Part shown: positions 63,452 through 64,000 of the stretch, piece after piece
Layout of the letters: each line of letters opens with the position of its first letter
How positions within the stretch are numbered: the stretch's first letter is position 1
Source: an uncultured Pelagibacteraceae bacterium
Lineage (GTDB): Bacteria > Pseudomonadota > Alphaproteobacteria > Pelagibacterales > Pelagibacteraceae
Reading direction: 5' to 3'
NCBI GenBank assembly: GCA_902618855.1
Contig: CACNCD010000001.1
Location: forward strand, 62,001 to 126,000
Length of the DNA: 64,000 nucleotides
The notes under the pieces: generated by a model
Databases searched by the model: none
The model's input: only the letters and a program-made list of their open reading frames with translations
What the model was told of the DNA's origin: nothing
Program-made: the position numbers and the translations under genes

Positions 63452-64000
63452 TTAACAACTATAATACATATCAAACTCAATTGGATGAGGTGTGTGCTCA
63501 AAGTTGTGAATTTCCTCAAACTTTAATGCGATGTAAGCATCAATTTGATCATCTGTGAAAACGTTGCCTTGTTTTAAAAAATCTCTGTCTCTGTCCAAGC
63601 TTTCCATTGCTTCTCTTAATGAACCGCAAACAGTTGGAACCTTTTTAACTTCTTTTTCTGATAAAGCATATAAATCTTTGTCAAATGATTTACCAGGGTC
63701 TATTTTATTTTTTATACCATCTAATCCTGCCATTAGCATTGATGCAAAAGTAAGATAAGGATTTCCAGAAGCATCAGGAAATCTAATTTCACATCTAGCA
63801 CCATTTTTACTCAACGTGATTGGAATTCTACATGATGCAGATCTGTTTCTTGCAGAGTACGCTAATAAGACAGGCGCTTCGAAACCAGGTATTAATCTTT
63901 TATAACTGTTAGTAGTTGCGTTAGAAAAAGCATTAATAGCTTTTGCGTGTTTTAAAATTCCACCAATATAATATAATGCAGTTTGAGAAAGACCTGCATA
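63452..64000 (-). CDS. glnA: Glutamine synthetase type I, 5' end beyond the window
   Basis: About 180 C-terminal residues of GlnA are visible; the frame stays open to the right edge ([20 protein letters not shown]), so the N-terminal two thirds lie outside. [29 protein letters not shown] and [15 protein letters not shown] are type I active-site blocks. The Tyr in [10 protein letters not shown] corresponds to the adenylylation Tyr of enterobacterial GlnA, so control by GlnE-type adenylylation is possible. This is the true ammonia-assimilating glutamine synthetase, in contrast to the two GlnT/GmaS-like genes. It converges on the small basic ORF. Confidence 0.95.
   Translation of the reverse strand, partial: YAGLSQTALYYIGGILKHAKAINAFSNATTNSYKRLIPGFEAPVLLAYSARNRSASCRIPITLSKNGARCEIRFPDASGNPYLTFASMLMAGLDGIKNKIDPGKSFDKDLYALSEKEVKKVPTVCGSLREAMESLDRDRDFLKQGNVFTDDQIDAYIALKFEEIHNFEHTPHPIEFDMYYSC

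Overview
The window is a dense, strongly AT-rich stretch of bacterial chromosome. Spacers are tiny, and many genes abut or overlap by 1-17 bases, even when they converge. Gene content and order (TMAO import and demethylation, TMA monooxygenase, N-methylglutamate-type genes, sarcosine-oxidase-type genes, a suf operon led by an IscR-like regulator) fit a streamlined marine alphaproteobacterium of the SAR11/Pelagibacter type. That assignment is inferred from recognised protein families; no marker RNA gene is present. I found no rRNA, tRNA, CRISPR array or insertion sequence, and no gene-free stretch longer than about 300 bases. Both window edges cut genes: aconitase on the left and glutamine synthetase I on the right.

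Layout. 1-4.7 kb (+): aconitase, a YfgM-like membrane TPR protein, a BamB-like lipoprotein and a cupin. 4.7-18 kb (-): an uncharacterised protein, a diaminopropionate ammonia-lyase-like enzyme, a type III glutamine-synthetase paralogue, a 2OG-Fe(II) oxygenase with a tiny membrane partner, an Amt transporter, and a gmaS/mgsABC (glnT-glxBCD) cluster with an FAD oxidoreductase. 18-24 kb (+): a serine-cycle block of malyl-CoA lyase, malate thiokinase and PEP carboxylase. 24-34 kb: a wHTH regulator, TMAO demethylase Tdm, the TMAO ABC transporter TmoXWV interrupted by three small envelope genes, and TMA monooxygenase Tmm. 34-40.5 kb (+): glycerol kinase, GpsA, an iron alcohol dehydrogenase, a class I amidotransferase, and GshA/GshB. 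40.5-47.4 kb: formate-THF ligase divergent from a soxBDAG/mgdABCD-type four-subunit oxidase. 47.4-57 kb: mixed housekeeping and poorly known genes (purEK, methyltransferase, GNAT, MBL hydrolase, and an uncharacterised dipeptidase quartet). 57-63.2 kb (+): iscR-sufBCDSUTA behind an IscR-type operator. 63.3-64 kb: a small basic ORF and glnA.

How it fits together. Most of 8.5-47.4 kb can be read as one methylated-amine and C1 neighbourhood. TMA would be oxidised to TMAO by Tmm, or TMAO imported by TmoXWV. Tdm would split TMAO into dimethylamine and formaldehyde. Methylamine would pass through gamma-glutamylmethylamide (GmaS) and N-methylglutamate (MgsABC). A sox/mgd-type dehydrogenase would release C1 units to folate, where Fhs converts them to formate plus ATP. 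The mcl-mtkAB-ppc block supplies the CoA-dependent half of the serine cycle, hinting that some C1 carbon may be assimilated. No dimethylamine monooxygenase is visible here. I also report four short ORFs of 50-56 residues with good start/stop context.
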